Positions 48,901 to 56,100 of a stretch of 64,000 bases of DNA are shown one piece after another. The notes under the pieces were generated by a model. The model ran no database searches. It was not told the DNA's origin and saw only the letters and a program-made list of their open reading frames with translations. How positions within the stretch are numbered: the first letter of the stretch is position 1; each line of letters opens with the position of its first letter. Both the position numbers and the translations under genes were made by a program. Origin of the DNA: Nageia nagi (lineage: Eukaryota; Pinophyta); the NCBI GenBank assembly GCA_050084985.1, contig JBITNC010000001.1, positions 197,594,001 to 197,658,000 on the forward strand, given 5' to 3'.

Positions 48901-51900
48901 AATGTTTTGTAGAAATTGACTTCTATTTTGAGTTGGAATGTATAATGCATTATTGTAAAGGTTTTGTAATAATCTTCTATGTAAATTCACTAATACTTAA
49001 GGGTATCATTAGATACATTAAGTATTTAAGTGAATATGATAATGTAACTTGTTCTACACTCCATGTCATGAGCATGCCCCTTGGGTAAAAGGAAATACAT
49101 GTCATGCCTTTATACATTGGGTAAAAGGGTGATCCAAAGAGGGATTTGGCCTATAAATAGAAGGCTCCCTCTTTGTGATCATACACCAATTTGTGAAGTA
49201 AAGTTATGCTAGAGGATAGTGTTTAGGAGATGAGAATAGGAGGATTTTAAGAGTTCATATTTGTGAAAGAAGTGAGATCTAGTTAGTGGATGTACTCCTA
49301 GTTGGAGGAACCACTTACATCTTGTGTTATGTTGTGAGATTGCTTTGTGAGTTATCTAGATGTGAATTGTGAGCTTTTATGAGATCTTGGTTGTTTAGGA
49401 TTGTTCATGTTATATTGCAATCTCTTCATCTTGTGCATGGTGTGGGCTGATCATAAAAGACAATTCCTTTTTTGTTTTAACTTTTTAGGCTTCTGGGAAA
49501 TATGAAGCTCTGTCCATGGGCTATAGTATTGATTTGGAGCAAGGCATGATGAGGACCTGCTTCATCACCAGACTTGTAAACAGAAGGAAACATTGTATAG
49601 CATTGTCTGAAAAAGATATTCTATACCATCACATCACTGAAGACTGTATCATTGCATTCACAAAACTTGAATCACAGTCTTGTCACTTACGTGTTCACAA
49701 CTGAATTCTGTCCATGATGTTAATTGGGATGATATTTTAGGGTCAATCCATGTAAACACCTAATAAAAGCAAACGCTCAATCTGCATAGGGAGGAAAGTG
49801 GTCTTTTTATCTTTAATTATGAGAACGTACATAAGTTCACCCAAACCAATTATCAAGGATGTAAAAATAAGCTTCTGTTCTTCCAAGGTCTGAGAGGAGC
49901 AAGAAGGAAAAGTTAAACTCCACATCACATTATTACTTAAGACATTAGTCCAGTAATGAAGGATCGCTATTCTAAATGCAAGAAGAAAGACAAATATCCC
50001 GACGTATATGACAATTTTTATTTGCATCATCCCATGTGTGCTTCAATACAAAACTTACATCCCTATTATATGTAAGTATGTGTGCTTAAATACAAGGCTT
50101 ACATTTTGTTTAAAATTATCAATGTCTTCTGACTCGTCAAACAGAAATACTCAAACTATATGATAGAAAAATAAAATTACACTATGTCAGTAAATGAATT
50201 TTGTTTAAACAAAAATGTTACCTGAGCCAGCATATGATCTGCTTCATCAAAAACAAGTATACTGATGTATCTCATACTCAGGACTTTTGCTGACATCCAC
50301 TTTTTCAGTGTCCCAGGCGTGCCAATAACAACATGTTCATTCACTGGAGCACGTCTTGAGGAGGAGACATAACTTCCAATGTCAGTAGGCACAGCACACA
50401 CTGAGGTTATACCAGTGTACTTGCCCATTTTCATGAGGACTTCTTGATTCTGTAAAAAGACCACAATGGCATAAGTGTGATGTCAAATTCACTCATAGGA
50501 TAAACATTTCCAGTGACAACATAACAATTATGTAAATTAACAATTACGAACCTGCATTGCCAACTCTCTAGTTGGGCAAACACAAAGTGCCTGTGGTGCG
50601 CTAACCTTGGTATTAACTCGACTTAACATACCCAGAACAAAACAAGTAGTCTTCCCTGAGCCATTGTGAGCTTGAGCAATTAAATTCTGGTAAGGTGGTG
50701 TGAGAATCATTGGAAGAGTTATCGCTTGTATCTTGCTTGGCTTCTCAAATCCCATCTCTGAATAAACCCCCCTTAGTAGTTCAGATGAAAGGTTCAAGTC
50801 CTCAAATGTTTTTGCTGAAGAATAAGGAGTATCACCAGCAATAACCTGCATTGAAATATAATAGTATAAACTTTATCAAGAATCAGCTTGAAGGACTGGG
50901 CAAAAGATGTAAAGAAAAATTGACTAGATTATTCATATGCAGGCAAAAACTCAGAAAACCACTTCCCAATAGAACCAATTAGATTTCATTAATTTATTTA
51001 AAAAAAATGCTTCAATTTAGACTTGGATATTATAACCATGGCAGACTCCAACGCTATTAATCTGTAGGCTCAGCATCTGCCTGACCAGATCCAGAAGTCT
51101 TCCCATATGCTCTACACAAATGATCCTAATTACTTGATTATAGCTTTGTGTTGAAATCAATAAATTATGAACCTTGGCTAACAACTGAACATCCAAACAA
51201 GTACCAAAAAGAATTTTCTCACTGACTTATAATTGTTATGTCTAAGCCATGACACATTACATTATGATTTTTTCCCCAATCAGTGCGCTAATAATCAAGA
51301 TAACAAATACAGGAGCATAGGGTTGTCCAATCACAACCACACTACCCTTACCTTCCATAAAGCAAATTGAGTGTGGATGGTGCCTATAAAGGTAACCCTA
51401 CCTGATACGGATAGTGCTAAAGTTGTATATTTGAATTCATGTGGCAGTCTCTGCTTGTGCTTTACTCTAATTTTACTATTCAAAATTACAATGACAGAGA
51501 AGCCATAGGAATTAAATATGGTCTCCAATAAAACACAAGACAGGTACATATAATGTGATTAGGAAAAGCAGTTCACTAATCTTATGGTACTTGTTAAGAA
51601 GATGAAGAGAATCAGCCATTTTTGCATTGAAGGAAAAAGTCATAGACAACGGAAATTAAGTCAACTAGAAATTTGTTCAAAGAGAAGAATGCCAAGGAGA
51701 GAAATAATTTAGAGTTTCTAATATCCTCGCTAAAGAGACCAGTTGCTATACCAAGATTTGGCTATATTTAAGTTTCATTTATTAAGAGTAAGTATTCAAG
51801 ATGTTGGAAAAAACCCCAGATTAAAAACGGTTTGGAGCTGGGAGGTGCATGCCAGATATCATCCTCACATCATTGAGTTGGTCATAGAGCTAATTAGTTG

Positions 51901-53225
51901 ATAATGACTGACGGGATGTGTCCCTTGTTAAATAATGTAATCACCCAAAGTTGTGCGTTTGAGAAGGCTCAATGGTTGAGTAGTTGACAATCAGTTGTGC
52001 CAATTAGGTGATTTAAGTAGTTGAGAAGCTATCTGTTATCAGTTATATAATCCGGAATACCGTATACAACACACATATTTTGAAGTATTACAAACACTTT
52101 GCATCTGCATACAATCAAACTGCTTGGTTTATAGAATACTTGATCAAGCAGTTACAAAGAAATAGAACTGTAAAGAAAAATCAAGTAAATCGCATATACA
52201 ACATTACTGTAGAATCAAAGGCAATATTTGATAAAGTTCGTTATTCTGTAAAATCCAAGAGAATGTTTGACAGTTTTTTAAAGAAAGGGCAGACCTAAGA
52301 ATGGGAGACAGCTAAAGACAGAAAATGGGAAATAGACCTGGGCATGAGAAACCGAACTGTGCAGTGTGAAGTGTGTAATAGGTTGCACAGCAATTAAAAT
52401 ATAAATATTGCATAAATATTACTTCAGAAATTTTCTGGTAGAACCTAGAGCTCATGATATATTCCAGAAATTTTTACATTAGCTCTATTAAAAAGACTGA
52501 TAAAACTAAAAACACGCAAGGTACTGTCGTCATCTGGATAAAACAAAAAAGCCCTAGACACTGCTGCTATTCTATTGTGTATAATATAACTATCATGTAA
52601 TTGCAAAAACATGTGTTGGAAAACTCTGCCTATATGCTATTATGCTGTTCAAATGTGTCAAATTTTGTGTTTCTATATAAACTTAGCAAACAGAGTTTGA
52701 CAAGAAGCAGCAAGATAAGCTTTTAAAGATGTCAAATACCAGCAAGACAAGTACCAGAATCGAATAAAAACCGCATGTTGCATTCAAAAAACAACTTATT
52801 TGCAATGAAATTGCAAAAAGGGTCGATGTCTGAACACCTTCTACAGGTTAAAAAGAGCTCTCACCAGTCAATTGGTGACCATAAGAAATGTTAGTGCTGA
52901 ATCACGTAACTAATAAATAAACCAAACATGCAAAACAAAAGATAACTGGGGATATTTGAGGATTTCATACCGCCTGGATATGTGATTCATCTGAGTCAGG
53001 TGAATCATTTTTCACCACAAGTTCAGGACTGTCCACAGTTGCCTGGTCATGGATCTTTAATGAACTTATATCTAGTGCACTAGAAACCTCATCATCCAAT
53101 TCCTCATCCCCCCACCTCTTTTTGTCTGGTGTCTTACTCTCATTTACTGGTGATGAATCCTTGTTTTGTTCTGTTAAACTGTCTTCTCCATCCACCGTTG
53201 TCTTCCCCTTCTCATCCTCTGCCAT
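27889..53225 (-). CDS. LOS4: DEAD-box ATP-dependent RNA helicase, LOS4/RH38 (Dbp5) type, 8 coding exons
   Basis: Joined exons: 53225-52971, 50845-50552, 50449-50222, 44671-44606, 28869-28468, 28362-28251, 28159-28074 and 27948-27889. Every junction is GT-AG and phases agree, giving 500 residues, close to the roughly 496 of Arabidopsis LOS4. An acidic N-terminus of about 85 residues precedes the Q motif (GFEKPSKIQ), motif I (AHNGSGKT), Ia (PTRELAMQ), Ib (TPGTL), II (DEAD) and III (SAT). Domain 2 carries IV (SIIFVRT), V ([10 protein letters not shown]) and VI ([10 protein letters not shown]). In the family, Dbp5/LOS4 works at the cytoplasmic face of the nuclear pore, where Gle1 and inositol hexakisphosphate stimulate it to strip proteins from exported mRNA. 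LOS4 mutants in Arabidopsis are affected in mRNA export and temperature stress response. No internal stop or missing motif is seen, so the gene looks functional despite two large, transposon-filled introns. Family assignment is from motifs and the [16 protein letters not shown] signature typical of Dbp5. Confidence 0.93.
28074..28159 (-). CDS. LOS4: Helicase exon 7: C-terminal region
   Basis: 86 bp, acceptor TTTTACAG and donor GAG|GTAATG. Completes the Gly codon from exon 6 and encodes [20 protein letters not shown] and the following helix. Confidence 0.93.
28251..28362 (-). CDS. LOS4: Helicase exon 6: motif VI
   Basis: 112 bp, acceptor CAACACAG and donor AAGG|GTGTGT. Encodes [10 protein letters not shown] through [14 protein letters not shown]. 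The arginines of HRIGRSGR contact ATP. The exon ends one base into the next codon. Confidence 0.94.
28468..28869 (-). CDS. LOS4: Helicase exon 5: motifs III, IV and V
   Basis: 134 codons, phase 0 to 0, acceptor ATTATGCAG and donor CAG|GTTTG. Starts [10 protein letters not shown] (SAT coordinates ATPase and unwinding), then the RecA-like domain 2 with [10 protein letters not shown], a [11 protein letters not shown] block and [13 protein letters not shown]. Confidence 0.95.
28870..29969. other. Intron 4 of the helicase gene, part 3' of the gypsy element
   Basis: Unremarkable AT-rich intron sequence. A short GA run (AGAGAGAGAG) lies near 29445. No gene seen. Confidence 0.55.
29970..30324 (-). 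repeat. 3' LTR of the gypsy chromovirus
   Basis: The inner end, read on the minus strand, starts TGTCTTGGCTCC directly after the polypurine tract. Blocks such as AATGATTGTTCAT, AGATCACATAACAT and TCTCAAAATA match the other LTR at 41.65-41.99 kb. The outer boundary (about 29970) is uncertain because divergence hides it. Confidence 0.65.
30325..30339 (-). other. Polypurine tract of the gypsy chromovirus
   Basis: The minus strand reads CTGAAGGGAAAGGGCA immediately before the TG of the 3' LTR. It overlaps the end of the chromodomain frame (ISEGKG), a known chromovirus arrangement. Confidence 0.7.
30340..30540 (-). pseudogene. Chromodomain at the end of the gypsy integrase
   Basis: The frame reads [20 protein letters not shown], then QMDIPQKFG. 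The (W)KxLPxEDATWE core is diagnostic of chromovirus chromodomains, which in the family direct integration to chromatin marks. A frameshift lies upstream. Confidence 0.75.
30541..31960 (-). pseudogene. Gypsy integrase remnant with H2C2 zinc finger region
   Basis: The core contains [20 protein letters not shown] and DRLFKY...[14 protein letters not shown] at 31054-31248, matching the [13 protein letters not shown] region of plant chromoviruses. It continues upstream into a linker, with a [16 protein letters not shown] segment near 31740, the H2C2 region. A typical post-core block ([10 protein letters not shown] region) lies near 30700. Frames are broken in several places. Confidence 0.75.
32060..32490 (-). 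pseudogene. Gypsy RNase H, second copy
   Basis: Minus-strand frame with [20 protein letters not shown], then [20 protein letters not shown] and [19 protein letters not shown]. This corresponds to the RNase H that follows RT in chromoviruses. An equivalent domain also occurs at 33393-33690, so this is one of two copies in the element. Confidence 0.75.
32501..33010 (-). pseudogene. Gypsy reverse transcriptase, second copy
   Basis: Recognisable blocks in order: [47 protein letters not shown] (the YVDD-like catalytic site is read as FFDDILVY) and LEYLGHIV. Stops and small frameshifts interrupt it. It sits downstream of a first RT and RNase H set in the same orientation. Confidence 0.75.
33010..33390. 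repeat. Junction between the two RT-RNase H sets, with a 60-bp tandem duplication
   Basis: TTGTATTCTATCTCAAAATC followed by an AAGCATCTTGGTTAC block occurs near 33265 and again near 33325. The rest of this spacer has no recognisable domain. It separates RNase H copy 1 from RT copy 2. Confidence 0.65.
33393..33690 (-). pseudogene. Gypsy RNase H, first copy
   Basis: An uninterrupted frame of about 98 codons begins [20 protein letters not shown] and includes [38 protein letters not shown] and FKYFLE. The catalytic region around the usual DAS is altered ([10 protein letters not shown]). Confidence 0.75.
33700..34260 (-). pseudogene. Gypsy reverse transcriptase, first copy
   Basis: Blocks in order: [49 protein letters not shown], then, after frame breaks, a VEYLGHI-like block and [20 protein letters not shown]. 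The YVDD block is not intact. Confidence 0.78.
34386..34669 (-). pseudogene. Gypsy protease-RT linker, distal half split by the copia insertion
   Basis: A minus-strand frame ([11 protein letters not shown] onward) corresponds to the segment between protease and RT. Its upstream continuation lies beyond the copia element at 40150 and above, which shows that the copia interrupted the gypsy frame. Confidence 0.6.
34670..34988 (-). repeat. 3' LTR of the copia element
   Basis: Begins TGAGAAAATGCACACAA and ends AAGACTATAAAT on the plus strand. It is colinear with 39842-40151. In element orientation it ends TCTCA (canonical CA), but the opposite end lacks a canonical TG. Confidence 0.88.
34981..35330 (-). 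pseudogene. Copia RNase H
   Basis: An open segment contains [16 protein letters not shown]-like sequence, [29 protein letters not shown] and NIADIFTKG, the standard end of copia polyproteins. A stop near 35336 separates it from the RT frame, at STVAL* where STVALSSTEAEY is usual. Confidence 0.88.
34989..34999 (-). other. Polypurine tract of the copia element
   Basis: The minus strand reads CAAGGGGACTT directly before the 3' LTR. Confidence 0.6.
35335..36421 (-). pseudogene. Copia reverse transcriptase
   Basis: Blocks in order: [64 protein letters not shown], the catalytic block, [49 protein letters not shown] and [10 protein letters not shown]. The catalytic YVDD is altered to YAYD, removing one aspartate, and there are frame changes near 35958 and 36200. 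It is inactive as it stands. Confidence 0.88.
36253..37800 (-). pseudogene. Copia integrase with GAG-pre-integrase region
   Basis: The GAG-pre-integrase segment at 37565-37786 ends [20 protein letters not shown]. The core follows with an HSDICGPM block, [11 protein letters not shown] and a [10 protein letters not shown] block. The long open frame at 36253-37338 starts [16 protein letters not shown]. Asp, Asp and Glu of the DDE triad can all be seen, but a stop and frame changes near 37470-37600 break the protein. A Ser-rich linker follows toward RT. Confidence 0.85.
38020..38360 (-). pseudogene. Copia zinc knuckle and protease
   Basis: A CCHC knuckle reads [14 protein letters not shown], with the second Cys replaced by Tyr. 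It is followed by [13 protein letters not shown], the aspartic protease active site (DTGA). The Asp, Thr and Gly are kept. Confidence 0.8.
38370..38806 (-). pseudogene. Copia gag, C-terminal part
   Basis: Open frame: [40 protein letters not shown] and [20 protein letters not shown], the UBN2/gag domain of plant copia, then a Gly/Arg-rich RNA-binding tail. It is cut at its start by the hAT-type insertion. Confidence 0.85.
38799..39400. repeat. 8-bp target site duplication pair flanking the hAT-type element
   Basis: CTCTTGAG at 38799-38806 and again at 39393-39400. Removing the insert and one copy restores continuity of the gag frame around the QTLK and KRDFE residues. Confidence 0.85.
38807..39392. 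mobile_element. 586-bp non-autonomous hAT-type transposon
   Basis: It lies exactly between 8-bp direct repeats. Its ends are imperfect inverted repeats: CAAGCTTCCA on the left and, reverse complemented, CAATGTTCCA on the right. The subterminal zones are GC-rich islands with several AGCGGC/GCCGCT motifs (near 38850, 38939, 39320 and 39366). The middle is AT-rich and non-coding. hAT elements give 8-bp duplications, start with CA and carry short subterminal repeats bound by transposase, so the class follows from established features. No transposase is encoded. Confidence 0.8.
39393..39731 (-). pseudogene. Copia gag, N-terminal part
   Basis: From ATG at 39731: [20 protein letters not shown] then [12 protein letters not shown], the standard copia gag start. 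A frameshift follows near 39620, then a [15 protein letters not shown] region and a QTLK end at the hAT insertion. The rest continues at 38806. Confidence 0.85.
39826..39838 (-). other. Copia primer binding site (initiator tRNA-Met)
   Basis: The minus strand reads TGGTATCAAAGCC, three bases inside the 5' LTR. It matches the 3' end of initiator tRNA-Met (TGGTATCAGAGC) at all but one position. Confidence 0.85.
39842..40151 (-). repeat. 5' LTR of the copia element
   Basis: Plus strand TGAGAAAATGCACACAATG to AAGACTATAAAT, colinear with the 3' LTR. It lacks a 12-bp piece present in the other copy near its start. Beyond it gypsy sequence resumes at about 40152. Confidence 0.88.
40250..40500 (-). 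pseudogene. Gypsy aspartic protease region
   Basis: The minus-strand frame includes [20 protein letters not shown], the retroviral-type protease motif (usually LIDSGATHNFI). The catalytic Asp is kept and the Gly is lost. [13 protein letters not shown] block follows. Stops are present. Confidence 0.7.
40501..41640 (-). pseudogene. Gypsy gag remnant
   Basis: Frames at 41437-41625 and 40629-40901 lie between the 5' LTR and the protease. The second has a basic stretch typical of the gag-nucleocapsid junction ([17 protein letters not shown]). The position in the element is the main evidence. The sequence is too decayed for more. Confidence 0.5.
41650..41986 (-). repeat. 5' LTR of the gypsy chromovirus
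   Basis: Colinear with 29970-30324 (AATCCTCAAT, TCTCAAAATA, TGATTGTTCAT, GGATCACATCACAT, ATACAAGATA). The outer end is about TGTAACA at 41986. A very degraded tRNA-Met primer site may lie at 41634-41646. Confidence 0.6.
41987..44605. other. Intron 4 of the helicase gene, part 5' of the gypsy element
   Basis: No gene seen. It holds a TATAAATAGG promoter-like motif at about 42493 followed by a 9-bp-arm palindrome (TAAGTTACC TTA GGTAACTTA, 42512-42532). This may be the promoter part of an unrecognised retroelement LTR. A locally GC-rich patch lies at 43975-44170. Confidence 0.45.
44606..44671 (-). CDS. LOS4: Helicase exon 4: 22-codon micro-exon
   Basis: Only 66 bp, isolated between introns of 5.5 and 15.7 kb. 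It encodes [17 protein letters not shown] plus GDCQ, the segment expected between the DEAD box and motif III. Acceptor GAAACAG, donor CAG|GTATG. Without it the protein would lack the link between motifs II and III, so its presence confirms the model. Confidence 0.92.
45474..45523. repeat. Direct repeat, unit about 24 bp, two copies
   Basis: TAGTATGTTGATGTTAATAA followed by ATAAT occurs twice in succession within helicase intron 3. Confidence 0.85.
46556..46769. repeat. Tandem duplication, unit 107 bp, in helicase intron 3
   Basis: GCCAACTCCAAATGAAAACC begins at 46556 and at 46663. Each copy runs through TTTAGCTCAACACAAGAATA and ends in AAACATTTTTTCT. The copies differ at only a few positions, so the duplication is recent. 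Confidence 0.9.
48954..49436 (+). mobile_element. Candidate solo LTR in helicase intron 3
   Basis: A segment of about 480 bp starting TGTAAAG and ending TTGTGCA contains a strong TATA box (CCTATAAATAG, 49150-49160) about a third of the way in, then a leader-like stretch. This is the layout of a retroelement LTR (U3, TATA, R/U5). No internal region or partner LTR is adjacent and no clean 5-bp duplication is visible, so the call and its ends are tentative. Confidence 0.35.
50222..50449 (-). CDS. LOS4: Helicase exon 3: motif Ib and DEAD box
   Basis: 76 codons, phase 0 to 0, acceptor TTTTTACAG and donor CAG|GTAAC. Contains [12 protein letters not shown] and [12 protein letters not shown], the Walker B DEAD box that hydrolyses ATP. 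Confidence 0.95.
50552..50845 (-). CDS. LOS4: Helicase exon 2: Q motif, motif I, motif Ia
   Basis: 98 codons, phase 0 to 0, acceptor TGCAG and donor CAG|GTTCG. Contains the [20 protein letters not shown] lead, KIQ of the Q motif, AHNGSGKT (ATP-binding P-loop) and PTRELAMQ. Confidence 0.95.
50846..52970. other. Helicase intron 1, nothing recognised
   Basis: A 2.1-kb intron without recognisable coding or repeat structure. A 72-codon plus-strand frame at 52080-52298 is Lys/Asn-rich and without motif. Confidence 0.5.
52971..53225 (-). CDS. LOS4: Helicase exon 1: start codon and acidic N-terminus
   Basis: 85 codons from the ATG at 53225, ending at a GCG|GTATGA donor in phase 0. The peptide is rich in Asp, Glu, Ser and Lys, contains [12 protein letters not shown] and is probably disordered, as in other Dbp5 N-termini. 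This ATG is the first one downstream of the 5'-UTR splice acceptor. Confidence 0.9.
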
Positions 53226-53814
53226 TCAAAACAAAATAACAGAACCTACACCACCAAAAAAAGATAAGTTTAGATAATAAAGATTCAGATACTCAACACA
53301 CACAAACCAAACAGTATGCTCCTAGTTTTTTTGAAATTAATCAATAACCCAACTATGACATCGCAAATGCATTTCAGATTTATATTTAAATACAAATGCA
53401 GTGATTGGTGAAACTGTAAGCCAAATGGTCTAACTGATATTTAAGAGCTAAAACAATTTTCTCCCACCCAAAAAGAGAAATCTATGATGATCTAGAACAT
53501 TCGAAATCAGGGTATGCAATTTCTACTTTCGCTTTAAACAACTGGACAGTGATTGATTTGTTCCAAACAACAACAGGACCTAATTTGATGAAACTTAAAA
53601 GCTGCGAAGTTATGACCATTTTAGACCTTGAATAAATGCAAAGAGGATTTGGAACCAAATTCACCAAGTATCTCATGAAGTCAAAGGTCAGATGCACTTC
53701 AATTGAGTAGTACGCTGTAGCTGACATGCATGAACGCATACTCAACCAAATGCAACGAAAGATGAAATGCCCTGATAAAAGAGAATGAACAAGTTAGGGT
53801 GCATAGAAGCTTAC

Positions 53815-53945
53815 CTGTAGATTATCAAGGACTCTGCGTATCTCTAGAGATAGTTGAATCTTGCAGCAGGTGCAAGAGGCAGAGTTTCCAGGCTTGTCTA
53901 GATGGATCGCTTTAGATTTAAGCAAGCAGGTCACAGGATTTCTGA
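53815..53945 (-). other. LOS4: 5'-UTR exon of the helicase gene
   Basis: A good donor (CTACAG|GTAAGC) ends a pyrimidine- and purine-mixed leader at 53815. A matching acceptor (GGTGTAG|G) at 53246-53248 begins the exon that holds the ATG, giving a 5'-UTR intron of about 570 bp. The upstream limit is a guess from a TATTAATAAA stretch near 53950-53962 that could serve as the TATA region. Confidence 0.5.
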
Positions 53946-53949
53946 AATT

Positions 53950-53962
53950 TATTAATAGGAAA
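53950..53962 (-). promoter_or_regulatory. Possible TATA region of the helicase gene
   Basis: The minus strand reads CCTATTAATAAATTT about 25-40 bp upstream of the presumed leader exon. Position fits, but the region is AT-rich, so this is weak. Confidence 0.25.
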
Positions 53963-56100
53963 AACAAAAATAAAACAAAAAATAGGATTTCTTTCTGATT
54001 TTAATTTTAATTTTAATTTATACATCCTAAATTCATCATTCATGTGTGTAGCTTTCTTTCTAATTTTAATTTTAATGTATATATTTTGTGTGTATAAGAT
54101 GTTTTATTGTAGAGTTAGTTGTTATATTGTAATAAATTAATTGATTATCTTAAAACAAAATGAAATTAATTGCATGATAAAAAGTTTGATTATATATATA
54201 TATATATGGGGATTATATAAAAGGAATATTTAATTTAGAGAGGTGAATTTTGTATATATTATTTTTTATTAATGGTAAATTATGTTAATCAAAAAAGGGA
54301 TTATTAGGCTCCTTGCACTTTTACAATAAATATCTCCTCGAGAAAGAAAATATTATATGTCATCTCAGATAATAAATTACAAAGAGTGTAGCAAAATGGC
54401 CTAACATATCAAAGTGAAGCATACATTCACCACCAATATATCACAAATATCCATTATACTCAGCCTCTATCTTTTAGATACAAAATTACCATTACATGCT
54501 AGTTGATCCTAGTTATAAGTAGTATCAAAAAACCATCTATGGACTCGCTTATTTGAGATGCCACTTTACATCCATCTAACACACAAAGTTGAGAATAAAC
54601 TAAGGAAACATTACCCCTCAGAAGACTAAGACCATAGAACACACTATTAGCATTTCAAATGAGGATCATATCCTCATCCACTTTAAACTTAAAGGCCAAA
54701 TTTGCATAATTCTCCTTATAGAACTCAATATGTGACTTAACCTCCATAAGGACTGCGAGGGGTGCTCTTGACTAAATGGTTTTGTATTGTTCACTTCACT
54801 CTCCCTTTCTTGTAATTGCTTCAAACAACATCTTGTTGTGCAAAGCTCTAGACTTAGGTATCAGTATTAGGATTGCCTTAGCCCCTCTCTTTCCTGAAGT
54901 GGGAATGCTTATAGTTTTAATTGGTTGGTCTTTCACCTCCACTCATTGAGTCTCGGCACGTCTCTGCATCTTCTTGGTTGTTGCATCAATTGATAAATAC
55001 TTATTACTTATTACCTTACCTATGAGAGAGGGATCATGATAAATACTTATTACCTTACCCGGATGATCATTCATATGCTAAGACCTGATATGTCACTAGG
55101 ATGGAACCTTGGAGAAAAAAACTTAATAGACATGATGGATCTACAAAGTAGCTTGGATGCTTATGATAGCACAGACAAAAGGATGGAAAAAACATTTATA
55201 TCTTAATAAAGCTTGAAATCAATAAATATTTAATGATGTATTCAACCTCTCTTTGTGTGCATGTGAGATAGAACAAATGTATCATCTATTAAATTTTATT
55301 TTACTTGGGTATATTTTTACTTAAGTTTTTATAGGAGATTAGGTGTATTTCATTTTTCTTTTTCCTATTATATTTCTAACTCTTAGCAACTTCTTGTTAT
55401 GATCCTCCAATGTGTGTTATTTGCACCTTTTCATATTTACTCATGGTGGTTATATAGAATAATCAATCAGTTTTGAAGCATTTTTCTTGAGATTTTTGCG
55501 GTGTTTGCATCTTTGTGATCTTGGGCTTGGAATTGTGTTTTTGCCTTTGACATTGTTCCTTTCATGATACCAAAGTTGATCATATTTATTTTTCAAGCAC
55601 TTTAATGGTTTTCTGTTAATCATTTTCATATGATATCTTGGGCATATGGTCTTTGTTTGGGTGTTGTTTGTTGTATTATAAAGAAGGGTTTGAGATCTTC
55701 TCAAATAAATTGATTGTAAGCTTGAATGATAAAGGAAATTTTAGTGTGACATTTCTTTTTAAAAAGGTAATAAAATCTAGGTGGGGTTTTATGTTTGTGT
55801 GAATTTTTTCACCCCTTGTATTGCTTGATTCGCCTTCTTTCAACAATGATGAATTATTCTACCATAACAACAATAAATGAACCATTACCTCCACATAACT
55901 ACCATACATGAAAACCAAGAATGCTTCACTTAAAGGCACAAAAAGGGCTATCTCTCTTACTTATAGAAAAAACACCCCAATTTGAAAGTGAGTATAATTT
56001 GTTTATTCATAAAGGCAAAATGTATGAGGCAATGGGATAAATTAGCATGAATGTAAGTGAAAGTCTTTAGTTTCACTTACATGGATGTAATATATCTTTT
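53963..56100. other. Upstream intergenic region of the helicase gene
   Basis: Contains short TTTTAATTTTAATT repeats near 54000-54075 and a small TA tract near 54191. On the minus strand around 54440-54770 there is an open-looking stretch with occasional stops that I cannot assign. No gene is supported. Confidence 0.4.
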
